From CAZADA01 sp964636945 (GTDB lineage Bacteria > Pseudomonadota > Alphaproteobacteria > Caulobacterales > Maricaulaceae), in assembly GCA_964636945.1 (NCBI GenBank), contig CAZWVH010000032.1:1-34421 (forward strand): a stretch of DNA of 34,421 bases, written 5' to 3'. The translations under genes and the position numbers were made by a program. The notes beneath the pieces were generated by a model. The model made no database searches. It saw only the letters and a list, made by a program, of their open reading frames with translations, and was not told where the DNA came from. Positions 1-8,822 of this stretch are shown one piece after another. How positions within the stretch are numbered: position 1 is the stretch's first letter; every line of letters starts with the position of its first letter.

Positions 1-729
1 CGCGTCATCGCCGAGTACGGCTATGACCATTGGTACATTTATGTGGACGCCGACGAGCACATTGTCTTCGACCAGGCCGGGGCGTTTGGCTTCAACGACT
101 TAATCGCCATGGCCGAACGGTTGGGTATTTGCCGAGTGCGCGGCATGCTCATTGACATGTATGCCGCTGGTCCGTTGCTGGAGTACCAATGGAAGACGGG
201 CTCAAGTCTCATCCAGACATATCCCCTCTTCGACAGTGATTCCTACGTCGAGCAGAACTTTAAAGAAATCATTTCCCGCAAGGGCGGGCCACGCCGCCGT
301 CGGTTTAAGGATGCGGACGGCGCGTTCAATCCGGAAATGTCAAAGTATCCCCTGTTCAAGCTCCAGCCGGGCGAGCTGTTTGCCAACCCCCATCACATCT
401 ACCCATATGCAAGAAATATGGAGTCGAAGTGCTATCTCGGAATGCTTCACTTCAAGTTTCTTCCCGGCTTCATCGATCGGGTCCATAAGGCGATCCAAGA
501 AAAAACCTATTGGGACGGAAGCTCCGAATATAGGCGGTATTTGGATAAACTTACAGAAAACCCAAATCTATCGCTTGAATATGAGGGATCGCGAGCATAC
601 CGGTCTCCGCGTGACTTCATCGACTGTCAACTGATTGAGTCTATTGATTGGTCAGGTGCGTCGATGCGCGGCCACGCCCACAATAAATTAGCCATTCCGG
701 GAGCAACGCACGAGCAGACTTGGAGCTGA
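1..729 (+). CDS. Family 2 glycosyltransferase, 3' part (5' end outside window)
   Basis: The reading frame is open from base 1 and stops with TGA at 727-729, so only the last 242 codons are present. The visible start holds an aromatic stretch followed by Asp-Ala-Asp (residues 16-18 of the fragment), the DxD-type nucleotide-sugar/metal site of GT-A glycosyltransferases; the surrounding pattern resembles the GT2 subgroup whose members sit in surface-polysaccharide loci. The rest is soluble with no membrane segment. A downstream internal GTG (base 43) could be mistaken for a start, but the frame and the motif continue upstream of it. The next gene starts 4 bp after the stop, so the two are very likely co-transcribed. 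Sugar donor and acceptor cannot be told. The family call is fairly secure; the exact activity is not. Confidence 0.75.
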   Translation, partial: RVIAEYGYDHWYIYVDADEHIVFDQAGAFGFNDLIAMAERLGICRVRGMLIDMYAAGPLLEYQWKTGSSLIQTYPLFDSDSYVEQNFKEIISRKGGPRRRRFKDADGAFNPEMSKYPLFKLQPGELFANPHHIYPYARNMESKCYLGMLHFKFLPGFIDRVHKAIQEKTYWDGSSEYRRYLDKLTENPNLSLEYEGSRAYRSPRDFIDCQLIESIDWSGASMRGHAHNKLAIPGATHEQTWS

Positions 730-733
730 AGCG

Positions 734-3700
734 ATGCGCCAGATGCAAGAGGATATAATGTTGGCTTCGACAGATGATCTGGTCTCGACAGAGATTGAGC
801 ATGAAGGTCAAGTGTTTACCTTCGCTCATGATGACGAGAATGACCACATCTTCCAGGCCATTAAAAACTCTGGCAGTTTTTACGAGTTGAGTCTTCTGGC
901 GGCATTGAGGGAGTATATTGCGCCGGATGACTTTGTGATCGACATCGGCGCCAATGTGGGAAACCACTCAATTTTCTTTGCAGGCGCAGTCGGTTGTCGG
1001 GTTTTGGCGTTCGAGCCCAATCCACGAGCCTCGCGCTTATTGAGGCACAACATTGCGTCAAACCGGCTCACTGGTCGTGTGACAGTTCTCGAACACGGTT
1101 TGGGCAGGCGCGACATTCAAGGCGCGTCGCTGCATGCCCGGCTGAAAAACAATCTCGGCGCGGTGTGTTTGTCGGAAAACGAACCGGGCGACATCGAGAT
1201 AAAGCGATTGGACAGCATTGCTCTGCCCCAGCCGCCCAAACTGATCAAAATCGACGTTGAGGGAATGGAAGCCGACGTGATCGCCGGCGCCGCGGACGTA
1301 CTGGAAGCTCACCGTCCGGTTGTGTGCGTTGAGGCTGGCACATGGCGTAATCTGGTTGAGGTGCGTCGACTGCTGAGCGCTTACGGCTATATCGCCATTG
1401 AGGCCTTCAACCACACGCCCACGCATATTCTCTTGGCTGACCCGTCACGCTCAGCGAACGAACAAACGCTCGATATTGTTTCGCGCATGGCCTCCAACCT
1501 CGCGCTCTACAATGCCGACCGAGCCACCGACATTTCACGCGATCGCGCGATGGTCATCAATGAGATCAAGTCACGGGTCGCCGTGCTTCACGACTCGCTT
1601 GGTCAGACCATCCAGCACGTGAATGACGATACCAAATCGGTCGTCGATGGCGCGGCGCGTTCGGTCGCGGATTTGACCACGCAGTTTGCCGGTCTTCGCG
1701 AGCACCTGAGCATGTTTGCCGATCGTCAGGATGAAGAAACCGTTGAGTTGCGCGGGCGGACTGACGCCATTTTCGAGCTGACAAACCAGTTATCGCAGTC
1801 TGCGGATGCGACGATCTCCACACTAGAGGACGTCGCCAAGCAAATCGCGCAGCACAAGCAGGTCAATGGCACGGTTCTGCGCGAACACTACAAGACACTG
1901 ACAGCGCTCGCCGAGCGGCTTGAAGAGCAAGATCAGCGCAACAGCGCGGCTCTTTCCCAACACAACGAAGCACTGCAGGCCATTTCTTCACAGCTCACCG
2001 CCGCCGATGACGCGTCCGCCTCCAATTGGAGCGATTATCGCCAGTCGCTTGACGCCTTTGTAAAGCGCGTCCCTAGCCTTGATGAAATGCGCGGCGCGTT
2101 ACATTCGGTCACGGACAAAATTGCTCAGCAGATCGTCGACACCAACCAAATCGCGTTGCGTGAACATGGCGACGCGCTTTCGACCTTCTCCGCCCAACTC
2201 TGTCAGTTGGAAGACTTCAACCAAGCAGCGGCCCGCGAACACGCCGCCGCGCTTGACGCTCTTGCAAAAGATTGGCCTGGCCGGAAAGCGGCTCAAGCCG
2301 CCATTGAGGGGCTCTCAACTCAGTTTGAACAACTGGACGAGTTTAACCAGAAAGCACTTGCCGAACAGCGCCAGGCAATTGCCGCTTTGGACGCGGCATC
2401 AGTTCAGACCCGTGACCAATTGAATGCGCTCACAAGCGAAGTTGTGCATTCTGCCTCCGCTCAAGCTGGCTCGCTGCGGTCGGCCGTGACGCACATAGCC
2501 GAAGCGATGCGCGAGCGAGCGGATGTGGATGACGCGTCTCGGCGCGACATCAGCGACAGGGTGCACTCCCTTTCAAATCAGGTTCACGTCGAACTCGCCG
2601 CCACCCGAATGGAATTGGCAGAACTCAAACGCCTGACCGCGCGCACGCTGAGACGGGCGTCAGCGGCGGCGCCAGGGGGTGTCGCGGTTCAACAGAAGAC
2701 CGCGGCGGAACCGTTCGCCATCTGTTTTTTAAATCATCAGTTTGCCAGTTCGTGGTGCGGTTGGCGTCACCATCAAGCGGTACAGCTGACGGAAGGCGGG
2801 CACGCGCGGATTAACCAGAATGTCAGCACTCCCGGCGTCATGTCGCTGCCCATCGCCACGACAGAGCCGGGCCTGTACCAAGTGCGCGCCGACGTGAACT
2901 TTGACCGCCATGACACGTGCCGTCTATTCATGCGCGTTACGGCCGCCGACACCGGCGAGGTTCTGGGACCGGACACCCAGGTGACGCCTGGCGGTACGTT
3001 ATTTCGCTTTTATCAACCACGCCGGATCGCGAAAATTCAGATTTCGTTGTTGGTGCGCGAGCCATGCGAAGGTTACGAATTCAAACTCAATTGGGTTCGC
3101 CTTGAGCGCGTGGATGCTGAGGCTCACCGGCAATGGATTTCCCAACAGATTGGCGCGCCGGTGATTGCGTCATTGGCAAGCATCCCCGACCGCGAACCCA
3201 TGTTGGAAGACGCGGTCAACAGTCTCCTGCCCCAGTGCGACCGAGTGCGCGTGTTCCTGAACAATTACGGCCACGTCCCGCAATTCCTCAATCATCCTCG
3301 CATTGATGTGCGTCGCTCACAGGACTGGGACGACAATGGCGATGCGGGCAAGTTTGGATGGATTGAGGATAATGACCCGGCAGGCTATCGCCTGACCTGC
3401 GATGACGACCTTCTGTTTCCGCCCGACTATGCGCTCCACATGACGCGCCAGGTCAGAGCAACGGACAATAAAGCGATCGTTGGTCTCCATGGCGTTATCC
3501 TAAAACAACCCATCCAGCAGTATTACTCAAAAGACAGCCGATACGCGATCCACTTCCAAACCAGGCTCGACCAGCCCCGCCTTGCGCACGTATTGGGCAC
3601 GGGCGTTTTGTGCTTTCACAGTTCGCGCATCACCATGTCGCGCGGGGATTTCATGTTCCGCAACATGGCGGACATTTGGGTGGCCAAATACGCCCAAGAG

Positions 3701-5356
3701 CACGATATTCCCCTGCTTATCGCGCGCCGGCCCTTCAAATGGGTCCGTCAGAACACGCAATCGGGCGGGTTTGAGTCGATTTATGACCATTCCTTGCGGC
3801 GCACCACGTCCTCGTTCAACAACGCGGCAATTCAGGATTCGGTGGTCAAATCCCTCTATCCCATGGCCCTGAAAAAGTTGGACCGCCAGTTCCGCGTATT
3901 GGTGGTGGAAACGGACAATCCTGGCGAACTCGACGCCTGCTTAGAGAGCTTCCACGCTCATAGCGTGCGCGACGTGGAGTGGGTGCTGGTCATTGCCGCC
4001 ACGGGCGCAGGTCGAGAAATACGCGATCATATCGCCGCCATGTCATTTTACGAGGAATGCCACACGGTTGATCTCATGACGGACGACGGCAAGGATCGTT
4101 TGTTCTCACTGTTGGAGTCGATAGACTACGAGATCGGTTTTTTCGCGACTGACCGCGTGCGCTTTCACAATACAGATTGGTGCACCGCTCCAGCGGCAGA
4201 CAACTGGCTGAAGGGCGCGGACAGCCTGACATTCCAGTTGTCCCACGGCGAAGCCATTCCCACCAGCGCCCAACGACGCGCCGATTTCGCCATCTTCACC
4301 AAGTCAGGGCGCGAGATTCTCAAAGCTGTCCGGCCCACATTGCAATCTTCACTGTTCAGCTATGCCGGCGCCCACGCAGCGCAGCGCGCCCCACGGTTTG
4401 AGCGGCCCGAAGACGACGTGATGACCATGAGCCGCATTGTGCGCCAGAGCGTGACCAATGCACACCCTGGCGGTCCGCCGGCGCGCGCGCGGCCCAAATT
4501 GATGCCTGCACGCCGGGTGACGCGCATTGAGCCAAAACGGATCAACGATGTGTTCGACCGTGTCGTGGTGCTCAATCTCGATCGGCGACCGGACCGCTGG
4601 GAAGCCGTATCGCAGCAGTTGACCAAGGCGGGAATCACAGCTCAGCGCTTTCGCGCGGTGGACGGGACTTGGCCGGAAATCGCGGCTGAGTTCCGCGAAT
4701 ATGAGGCCTCTCCCCTGCGCGAACTTTCCCAAGGCACGCCAAGGATCACCTCATCACATTCGTTCTACGTTCATCCTAAAAGTCAGGCGCAACGCATCGC
4801 TTACTTGGAGGAGCGCCAAAAGCGCAAAGCCATCCAATCCGCGGGCGCCTGGGGGTATATGCGCTCCATGATCTCAATCCTGGAAAGCGCGATTGAAGAT
4901 GGCGTGGAGAACCTTCTGGTCTTCGACGATGATGTGATGTTCCACAACGACACGTCCTCGATTTTTCGCCGAGCGCTGAAAGATTTGCCGGACGATTGGC
5001 GCATCTTGCAGCTTGGTACACTACAATATCATTGGGATCGCAAGTGGATCCGCTGGCGGGGACCACACCTCTACAGCAGTCTGGGGTCGTCCGTGGGCTC
5101 TCACGCAGTGGGCATACGCGCTGAGGTCCTGCCCTTTATGCTCGAACGGTCTCAACGTCTTGATTTGCCATACGATGTGGGTCCGCTCAGTGCGGCGGTG
5201 CAAACCTTCAGTGACCAATCATTCGTGGTTTATCCCAATATTGCCATTCAGGACGTGACCGAAAGCGACATTCGCTCTTCAGGGTTCCAGGAAAACGCGG
5301 ATCGCGAGCGGGTTCTCGCCACCTATCGGTGGAACATGCCCGATTACGCCAAGTAA
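734..5356 (+). CDS. Multidomain FkbM methyltransferase - coiled coil - glycosyltransferase - GT25 protein
   Basis: A 1540-residue protein with several modules. Residues about 45-225 form an FkbM-family SAM methyltransferase: the SAM loop DIGANVG lies near 69-75, the acidic FEPNP near 93-97 and the IDVEGME signature near 173-179. Residues about 240-650 are Gln/Ala/Glu-rich, charged and heptad-like, without membrane segments: a long coiled coil. Residues about 660-800 look like a beta-sandwich. Residues about 808-1050 resemble a GT-A glycosyltransferase (a CDDD acidic cluster near 887-890), and 1060-1250 may be a degenerate second one. Residues about 1273-1540 match GT25 (LPS glycosyltransferase family), with VVLNLDRRPDRW at the start and FDDD near 1394. 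Two starts are plausible: ATG 734 with GGAG 8 nt upstream, or in-frame ATG 758 with AAGAGG at 747-752. Likely role: building or modifying a methylated surface glycan. Domain calls are from motifs; the order is directly visible. Confidence 0.82.
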   Translation: MRQMQEDIMLASTDDLVSTEIEHEGQVFTFAHDDENDHIFQAIKNSGSFYELSLLAALREYIAPDDFVIDIGANVGNHSIFFAGAVGCRVLAFEPNPRASRLLRHNIASNRLTGRVTVLEHGLGRRDIQGASLHARLKNNLGAVCLSENEPGDIEIKRLDSIALPQPPKLIKIDVEGMEADVIAGAADVLEAHRPVVCVEAGTWRNLVEVRRLLSAYGYIAIEAFNHTPTHILLADPSRSANEQTLDIVSRMASNLALYNADRATDISRDRAMVINEIKSRVAVLHDSLGQTIQHVNDDTKSVVDGAARSVADLTTQFAGLREHLSMFADRQDEETVELRGRTDAIFELTNQLSQSADATISTLEDVAKQIAQHKQVNGTVLREHYKTLTALAERLEEQDQRNSAALSQHNEALQAISSQLTAADDASASNWSDYRQSLDAFVKRVPSLDEMRGALHSVTDKIAQQIVDTNQIALREHGDALSTFSAQLCQLEDFNQAAAREHAAALDALAKDWPGRKAAQAAIEGLSTQFEQLDEFNQKALAEQRQAIAALDAASVQTRDQLNALTSEVVHSASAQAGSLRSAVTHIAEAMRERADVDDASRRDISDRVHSLSNQVHVELAATRMELAELKRLTARTLRRASAAAPGGVAVQQKTAAEPFAICFLNHQFASSWCGWRHHQAVQLTEGGHARINQNVSTPGVMSLPIATTEPGLYQVRADVNFDRHDTCRLFMRVTAADTGEVLGPDTQVTPGGTLFRFYQPRRIAKIQISLLVREPCEGYEFKLNWVRLERVDAEAHRQWISQQIGAPVIASLASIPDREPMLEDAVNSLLPQCDRVRVFLNNYGHVPQFLNHPRIDVRRSQDWDDNGDAGKFGWIEDNDPAGYRLTCDDDLLFPPDYALHMTRQVRATDNKAIVGLHGVILKQPIQQYYSKDSRYAIHFQTRLDQPRLAHVLGTGVLCFHSSRITMSRGDFMFRNMADIWVAKYAQEHDIPLLIARRPFKWVRQNTQSGGFESIYDHSLRRTTSSFNNAAIQDSVVKSLYPMALKKLDRQFRVLVVETDNPGELDACLESFHAHSVRDVEWVLVIAATGAGREIRDHIAAMSFYEECHTVDLMTDDGKDRLFSLLESIDYEIGFFATDRVRFHNTDWCTAPAADNWLKGADSLTFQLSHGEAIPTSAQRRADFAIFTKSGREILKAVRPTLQSSLFSYAGAHAAQRAPRFERPEDDVMTMSRIVRQSVTNAHPGGPPARARPKLMPARRVTRIEPKRINDVFDRVVVLNLDRRPDRWEAVSQQLTKAGITAQRFRAVDGTWPEIAAEFREYEASPLRELSQGTPRITSSHSFYVHPKSQAQRIAYLEERQKRKAIQSAGAWGYMRSMISILESAIEDGVENLLVFDDDVMFHNDTSSIFRRALKDLPDDWRILQLGTLQYHWDRKWIRWRGPHLYSSLGSSVGSHAVGIRAEVLPFMLERSQRLDLPYDVGPLSAAVQTFSDQSFVVYPNIAIQDVTESDIRSSGFQENADRERVLATYRWNMPDYAK

Positions 5357-5366
5357 CTGAGTGGCC

Positions 5367-6176
5367 ATGCAGCAGTCGGAAACTTCATTTATGTCTGATC
5401 GCAAGAAAAAATTGGCTCAACGGGGCGAAACGCACTTTATCCTTAATTTAAACGGCTTGAGTTTAGTCTATTGTCATATTCGAAAGAACGCCTGCACGTC
5501 GTTCAAGTCACTCTTTTATGAGCATTCACCGCACAAGACTAAGTTGGCCAATTACCCGACCGGCATTCGTTTTCTCAACCAGAACCATCGAGTGAAAGAC
5601 GTTGACATCATCACATCAGCTGATGAGAGCATCTTCGTCTATCGCGACCCAGTGAAGCGATTGGTGTCTGTCTTCAAAAACAAGTTCATCCAGCGACGAA
5701 ACGGCCAAGAGTTATTCAGTCGATATGCAGAAGTGTCTGGAGAAGATCCCGAAGAGGCCAGCTTCACTGATTTTATTACGAATTATTGTGTTGCACACAT
5801 CCCAGAAGGCCACAGAATCGACCCGCATTGTTTACCGCAAAGCGACCACTTGCTGCCCATCGAGTACACCCGGCCCATTGCGATCGGCGATCTGCACGCC
5901 GTGATGACCGAGATTGTCGGCGCACCGACGGCCGACCGATTCTTTGCCCATCCCACCAATCAGTCCGAGGTGAAGCCGCTCGACCTCAATGGCAGGTCCG
6001 CCCACACCATGACAAGCCAACAGCTCTACAAACTTTACCAAGATACGGGGCGCGCGCCCGCGAGCAGCGCTTTCGTCACCCAAGAACTCCGGCAAATCAT
6101 TGCCGACAGTCGTTATCGAGACGACGTGGACCGTTTTTCCGACCGCCAGCCTGCCCAAACCGCAGAATGGATTTGA
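5367..6176 (+). CDS. Sulfotransferase-family protein (Sulfotransfer_2-like)
   Basis: A protein of 269 residues counted from ATG 5367. Residues 39-47 (RKNACTSFK) form a P-loop-like 5'-phosphosulfate loop just after a hydrophobic strand, and RDPVKRLVSVF near 93-103 is the 3'-phosphate-binding element typical of PAPS-dependent carbohydrate sulfotransferases. No signal peptide or membrane anchor is seen, so it should act in the cytoplasm on a lipid-linked or soluble glycan. It begins about 10 bp after the FkbM/GT25 gene on the same strand, suggesting translation from the same message. The start is ambiguous among GTG 5361, ATG 5367 and ATG 5391; none has a strong ribosome-binding site. The substrate is unknown; a sugar hydroxyl on the locus's glycan is the natural inference. 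Confidence 0.72.
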   Translation: MQQSETSFMSDRKKKLAQRGETHFILNLNGLSLVYCHIRKNACTSFKSLFYEHSPHKTKLANYPTGIRFLNQNHRVKDVDIITSADESIFVYRDPVKRLVSVFKNKFIQRRNGQELFSRYAEVSGEDPEEASFTDFITNYCVAHIPEGHRIDPHCLPQSDHLLPIEYTRPIAIGDLHAVMTEIVGAPTADRFFAHPTNQSEVKPLDLNGRSAHTMTSQQLYKLYQDTGRAPASSAFVTQELRQIIADSRYRDDVDRFSDRQPAQTAEWI

Positions 6177-6192
6177 CGGAGTTGGGAGTCCC

Positions 6193-6786
6193 TCAAATTT
6201 CAAATGGCAACGCGTTGTAAGCTTGGATCCATTTTTTCATGCGCGGGATTCTTGCAACCTCGTCTCGATCAAAATCAAGCGCTCGATTCGGAGAATCATT
6301 CTTTCTCGTCAACTCAAGCGGTTGGCCAAGACGTTGAGCGAACAAATCGATCAATTCATCTATTCTTTCGTAAGGACAACATTTGATCGGGCCGGGGTTA
6401 CCGTCTTGATCAAGTACAATTTGATGGGGCGCACGAAATGTTGCGGCTGGCGATCTTCGATGGCTTGCCCAGTCATCCAAAAACTCCCGAAATGTCAAGT
6501 GTCCAGTATATCGGTTTGACTTGGCCAGTTCTTTCCTGGAACGGAACTTATACCAGCTTGCCACCACATCAATCGGATGCCTAACCACTGTATACCAATC
6601 AAATCGATTTTCATCAAAAAAGTCGCCAAATATTTTCTTCACGCCGCGGTAGTCAAGGTGTCGCCAGTTGGATCCCGAGTGTCCGGTATAAATATCGGCA
6701 AACGGAATTAAAGCGTCCTCCAGTGCCTGGCTCCCAGATTTCTGATTCATCAGGACGACAAACCCATGGTCGACAGAAGCTAACAT
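6193..6786 (-). CDS. Short sulfotransferase-family protein
   Basis: A 197-residue protein. NQKSGSQAL at residues 14-22 is the PAPS 5'-phosphosulfate-binding loop, directly following a hydrophobic beta strand, and RHPIDVVASWY at 69-79 is the 3'-phosphate-binding segment with its Arg and Ser. Length fits the compact bacterial Sulfotransfer_2-type enzymes. The ATG at 6786 is preceded by GGAG about 7 nt upstream, which supports this start. It converges on the preceding plus-strand sulfotransferase with only 16 bp between stops, and follows the DUF2793 gene on its own strand with a 69-bp gap. Two unrelated-looking sulfotransferases ending head-on is unusual. The acceptor is unknown. Confidence 0.72.
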   Translation of the reverse strand: MLASVDHGFVVLMNQKSGSQALEDALIPFADIYTGHSGSNWRHLDYRGVKKIFGDFFDENRFDWYTVVRHPIDVVASWYKFRSRKELAKSNRYTGHLTFREFLDDWASHRRSPAATFRAPHQIVLDQDGNPGPIKCCPYERIDELIDLFAQRLGQPLELTRKNDSPNRALDFDRDEVARIPRMKKWIQAYNALPFEI

Positions 6787-6855
6787 CGGAAACTCCAGAC
6801 TAATTCAGTTTCTGACAATTCAGTTATTCTGAGTCTAGGGTGCCAATAAAGCCCC

Positions 6856-8031
6856 TTAGTTAACAACAGACCGGTCGGTTGCTCGCCGCCAGGCGTTACC
6901 GTCAGAGAATGCAATCACCGCCCCTCCTGTTTCATCGCTCACGTAAATTAGTTGCCCTGCGGGTGTGGCATTCGGCAACGAATCGACGGCATAGCTCCCA
7001 ACTCTTATTGCACCATCGACATCCAACGTCGCCTCGGGTTGGGTACTTCCACCGACCTTCACCCACCCATGCTGAGCATTTAAGAATGTATGAGAACTAG
7101 ATTGAAATCGGTGATTGTATGTTGGCGTCTGATCCGCCACATAGAGGTCCAGTCGGCACTCTCCAGAAGTTGATGTATCCCGAAATATACGGATCGAGCA
7201 GTCGCTAGATTCATCTTCAGGTTGGGTCGATATGTCCAGTATAGATTGACCGGAGAATGAGGTGTGCTTTAACTTTGATTGTGTCCCACTGACATTTGAC
7301 AGTTCCAAGTAGGACCCCGCACTTTCTTCCAGGCGAATGGAGGGATTGGCACCGCCGAGATGCAGCAATTGATCTGGCGCGGCATGGCTCAGCCCAACAA
7401 ATCCGGTGTCTTTGTCGACGACAATGGCGTCGGTCCAGGCCGCGCCGTCGGCGCTGACCTTCACGCGAAAATTATTGTCGCCCACCAAGCCCGCCTCGGC
7501 TCGACCGGAAAAGCTGGTCTGGAAGAGCACCGACGCGATGTCGCCCGGGGCGGCCTTGTTGATGGTCATTTGATGGTCGTCGCCGTCATGGCTGAACACG
7601 CTGGCTTCGCTGGAGACCGTGAGGCGGTTGACATCATCGGCGACGGCATTCACGCCCACTCTCGGCGCGGGATTGACCAGGTCGGCGGACATGGGTCCCC
7701 ACGCGCTTCCGTCATAGCGATAAAATTGTCCCTCATCGGCCACGTGGGCGATCCAGCCTGTGTTGGGCGGATAAAACAGCCAGGCGCCGTCTTGGAAGGC
7801 GGCGATTTGGCCGTCGCGCCCCGCCCACTCCCCCATGGCGGCGCTTGGAACGATAAAGGCGGCGCCGGGATCGGGCGATGGAGGCGGCGCAGTGAGGTCC
7901 TTGTCGGAAACAGCCAATTGCACGAGCACATCCAGCGCACGCACCGCTTCATTGTGGGTGACGTGCTTTTGCGCCTGCGCCGGCATAATGTAAGGCAGGT
8001 TGAGAACTTCGCTTGTCGACATATTGACCAT
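6856..8031 (-). CDS. DUF2793 domain protein, tail-fibre or surface-appendage like
   Basis: A 391-residue protein. Residues about 8-115 match the DUF2793 pattern: LPYIMPAQAQKHVTHNEA near the start, then a series of short beta strands rich in Trp/Gly (GAWLFYPPNTGW, YDGSAW). This family is found in Alphaproteobacteria, often in phage-tail or gene-transfer-agent related contexts and on surface proteins. The remainder is Gly/Ser/Asp-rich and beta-strand-rich, ending in a segment (LDVDGAIRVGSYAVDSLP, then YVSDETGGAVIAFSDGNAWRRA) like the C-terminal part of tail fibres. No signal peptide is visible. It lies between two sulfotransferase genes on the same strand, so it may be a substrate or carrier of a sulfated glycan. 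That link is inference. A second ATG at 8022 is an alternative start. No other phage structural genes are nearby. Confidence 0.7.
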   Translation of the reverse strand: MVNMSTSEVLNLPYIMPAQAQKHVTHNEAVRALDVLVQLAVSDKDLTAPPPSPDPGAAFIVPSAAMGEWAGRDGQIAAFQDGAWLFYPPNTGWIAHVADEGQFYRYDGSAWGPMSADLVNPAPRVGVNAVADDVNRLTVSSEASVFSHDGDDHQMTINKAAPGDIASVLFQTSFSGRAEAGLVGDNNFRVKVSADGAAWTDAIVVDKDTGFVGLSHAAPDQLLHLGGANPSIRLEESAGSYLELSNVSGTQSKLKHTSFSGQSILDISTQPEDESSDCSIRIFRDTSTSGECRLDLYVADQTPTYNHRFQSSSHTFLNAQHGWVKVGGSTQPEATLDVDGAIRVGSYAVDSLPNATPAGQLIYVSDETGGAVIAFSDGNAWRRATDRSVVN

Positions 8032-8111
8032 CCATGCTGGGCGACCGGCGAGCGACCGCGTGGGAATGGTCCGAGCATAGGCGGGCAGTTTGTGGCGGGG
8101 ACAAACCGGCG

Positions 8112-8822
8112 TCAGCTGGGCGCGGATGAATGCGCGATGGCGTTGGATTGGCGCACCTTGTCCAACATGATCGCGTCCAGTTGTTCAGCTTTTGCCCGGA
8201 TTGCGTCGGGGATGGCAAAAGGTTCGCCGCGCTTGGCCTCGCCATGCTTTTCCACTTGATAGTTCAAAGGGTTGATCACAGGCCAGTTTGCGAAGAACCG
8301 TGGATTTTGGAGTTTGTTTTCTTCGATCGCCATGAACTGGCAAAATGCATCAAGATTGAAATGGTTTTGGTCGGTAACATCGACAAAATAGACCGGCGTG
8401 ATTTCGGTTATGCGTTCTAAGAAATCGACGTGGTTCTTGTAGTTTTCAATGAGTTTTTCTGTCGGCTGCCCCCATTTGATTTTAAAGTGAGAGCGGGCGA
8501 TCTGCTCGAACGGTCTGAACGAACTGAGGAACCGACAATCGGGGTAGTGCACGCCGATGATTTCGGCCAAATCGTCGCGTTCAGGGTCCTCGATCTTCAA
8601 TAGTTTGATGGCGTTGTCCTTTAGATAGGCCAGAGGCTCGCCACGGTCGCGATACGCCTTGTAAGGAATTTCCGACTCCACAAGGCTGTTGTCGGTCCGC
8701 CCGGGAGTTAGGGTGCTGGCGGGCGTCGACGCGTCCTCGCCCATGGCGGCGCGCACCATGGATAAGAGAAATTGTGACCCGCTACGCGGACGGGTGATCA
8801 GGCAGAAATTTAGTGCAAACAT
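8112..8822 (-). CDS. Sulfotransferase-family protein (Stf0-like)
   Basis: A 236-residue protein. RPRSGSQFL at residues 11-19 forms a PAPS-binding P-loop variant close to the N-terminus, and SSFRPFEQIARSHFK near 100-114 carries the Arg...Ser pair of the 3'-phosphate site. The N-terminal TRPRSGS pattern resembles Stf0-type sulfotransferases, including mycobacterial trehalose sulfotransferase, but this copy is shorter and the assignment to a subfamily is tentative. It is the first gene of a minus-strand trio (sulfotransferase, DUF2793, sulfotransferase) with an 80-bp gap to the DUF2793 gene. It shares the SGSQ loop with the 197-residue enzyme downstream but little else by eye, so recent duplication is not obvious. 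Confidence 0.68.
   Translation of the reverse strand: MFALNFCLITRPRSGSQFLLSMVRAAMGEDASTPASTLTPGRTDNSLVESEIPYKAYRDRGEPLAYLKDNAIKLLKIEDPERDDLAEIIGVHYPDCRFLSSFRPFEQIARSHFKIKWGQPTEKLIENYKNHVDFLERITEITPVYFVDVTDQNHFNLDAFCQFMAIEENKLQNPRFFANWPVINPLNYQVEKHGEAKRGEPFAIPDAIRAKAEQLDAIMLDKVRQSNAIAHSSAPS

Noticed and set aside
6856..8031. Prophage or gene-transfer-agent remnant around the DUF2793 gene
   Set aside because: No capsid, portal, terminase, integrase or lysis gene lies nearby; the neighbours are sulfotransferases and glycan enzymes.
7360..8259. A 299-codon open frame on the plus strand opposite the DUF2793 and sulfotransferase genes
   Set aside because: It runs antisense through two motif-bearing genes, has no recognisable domain and is explained by the GC-rich third positions of those genes.
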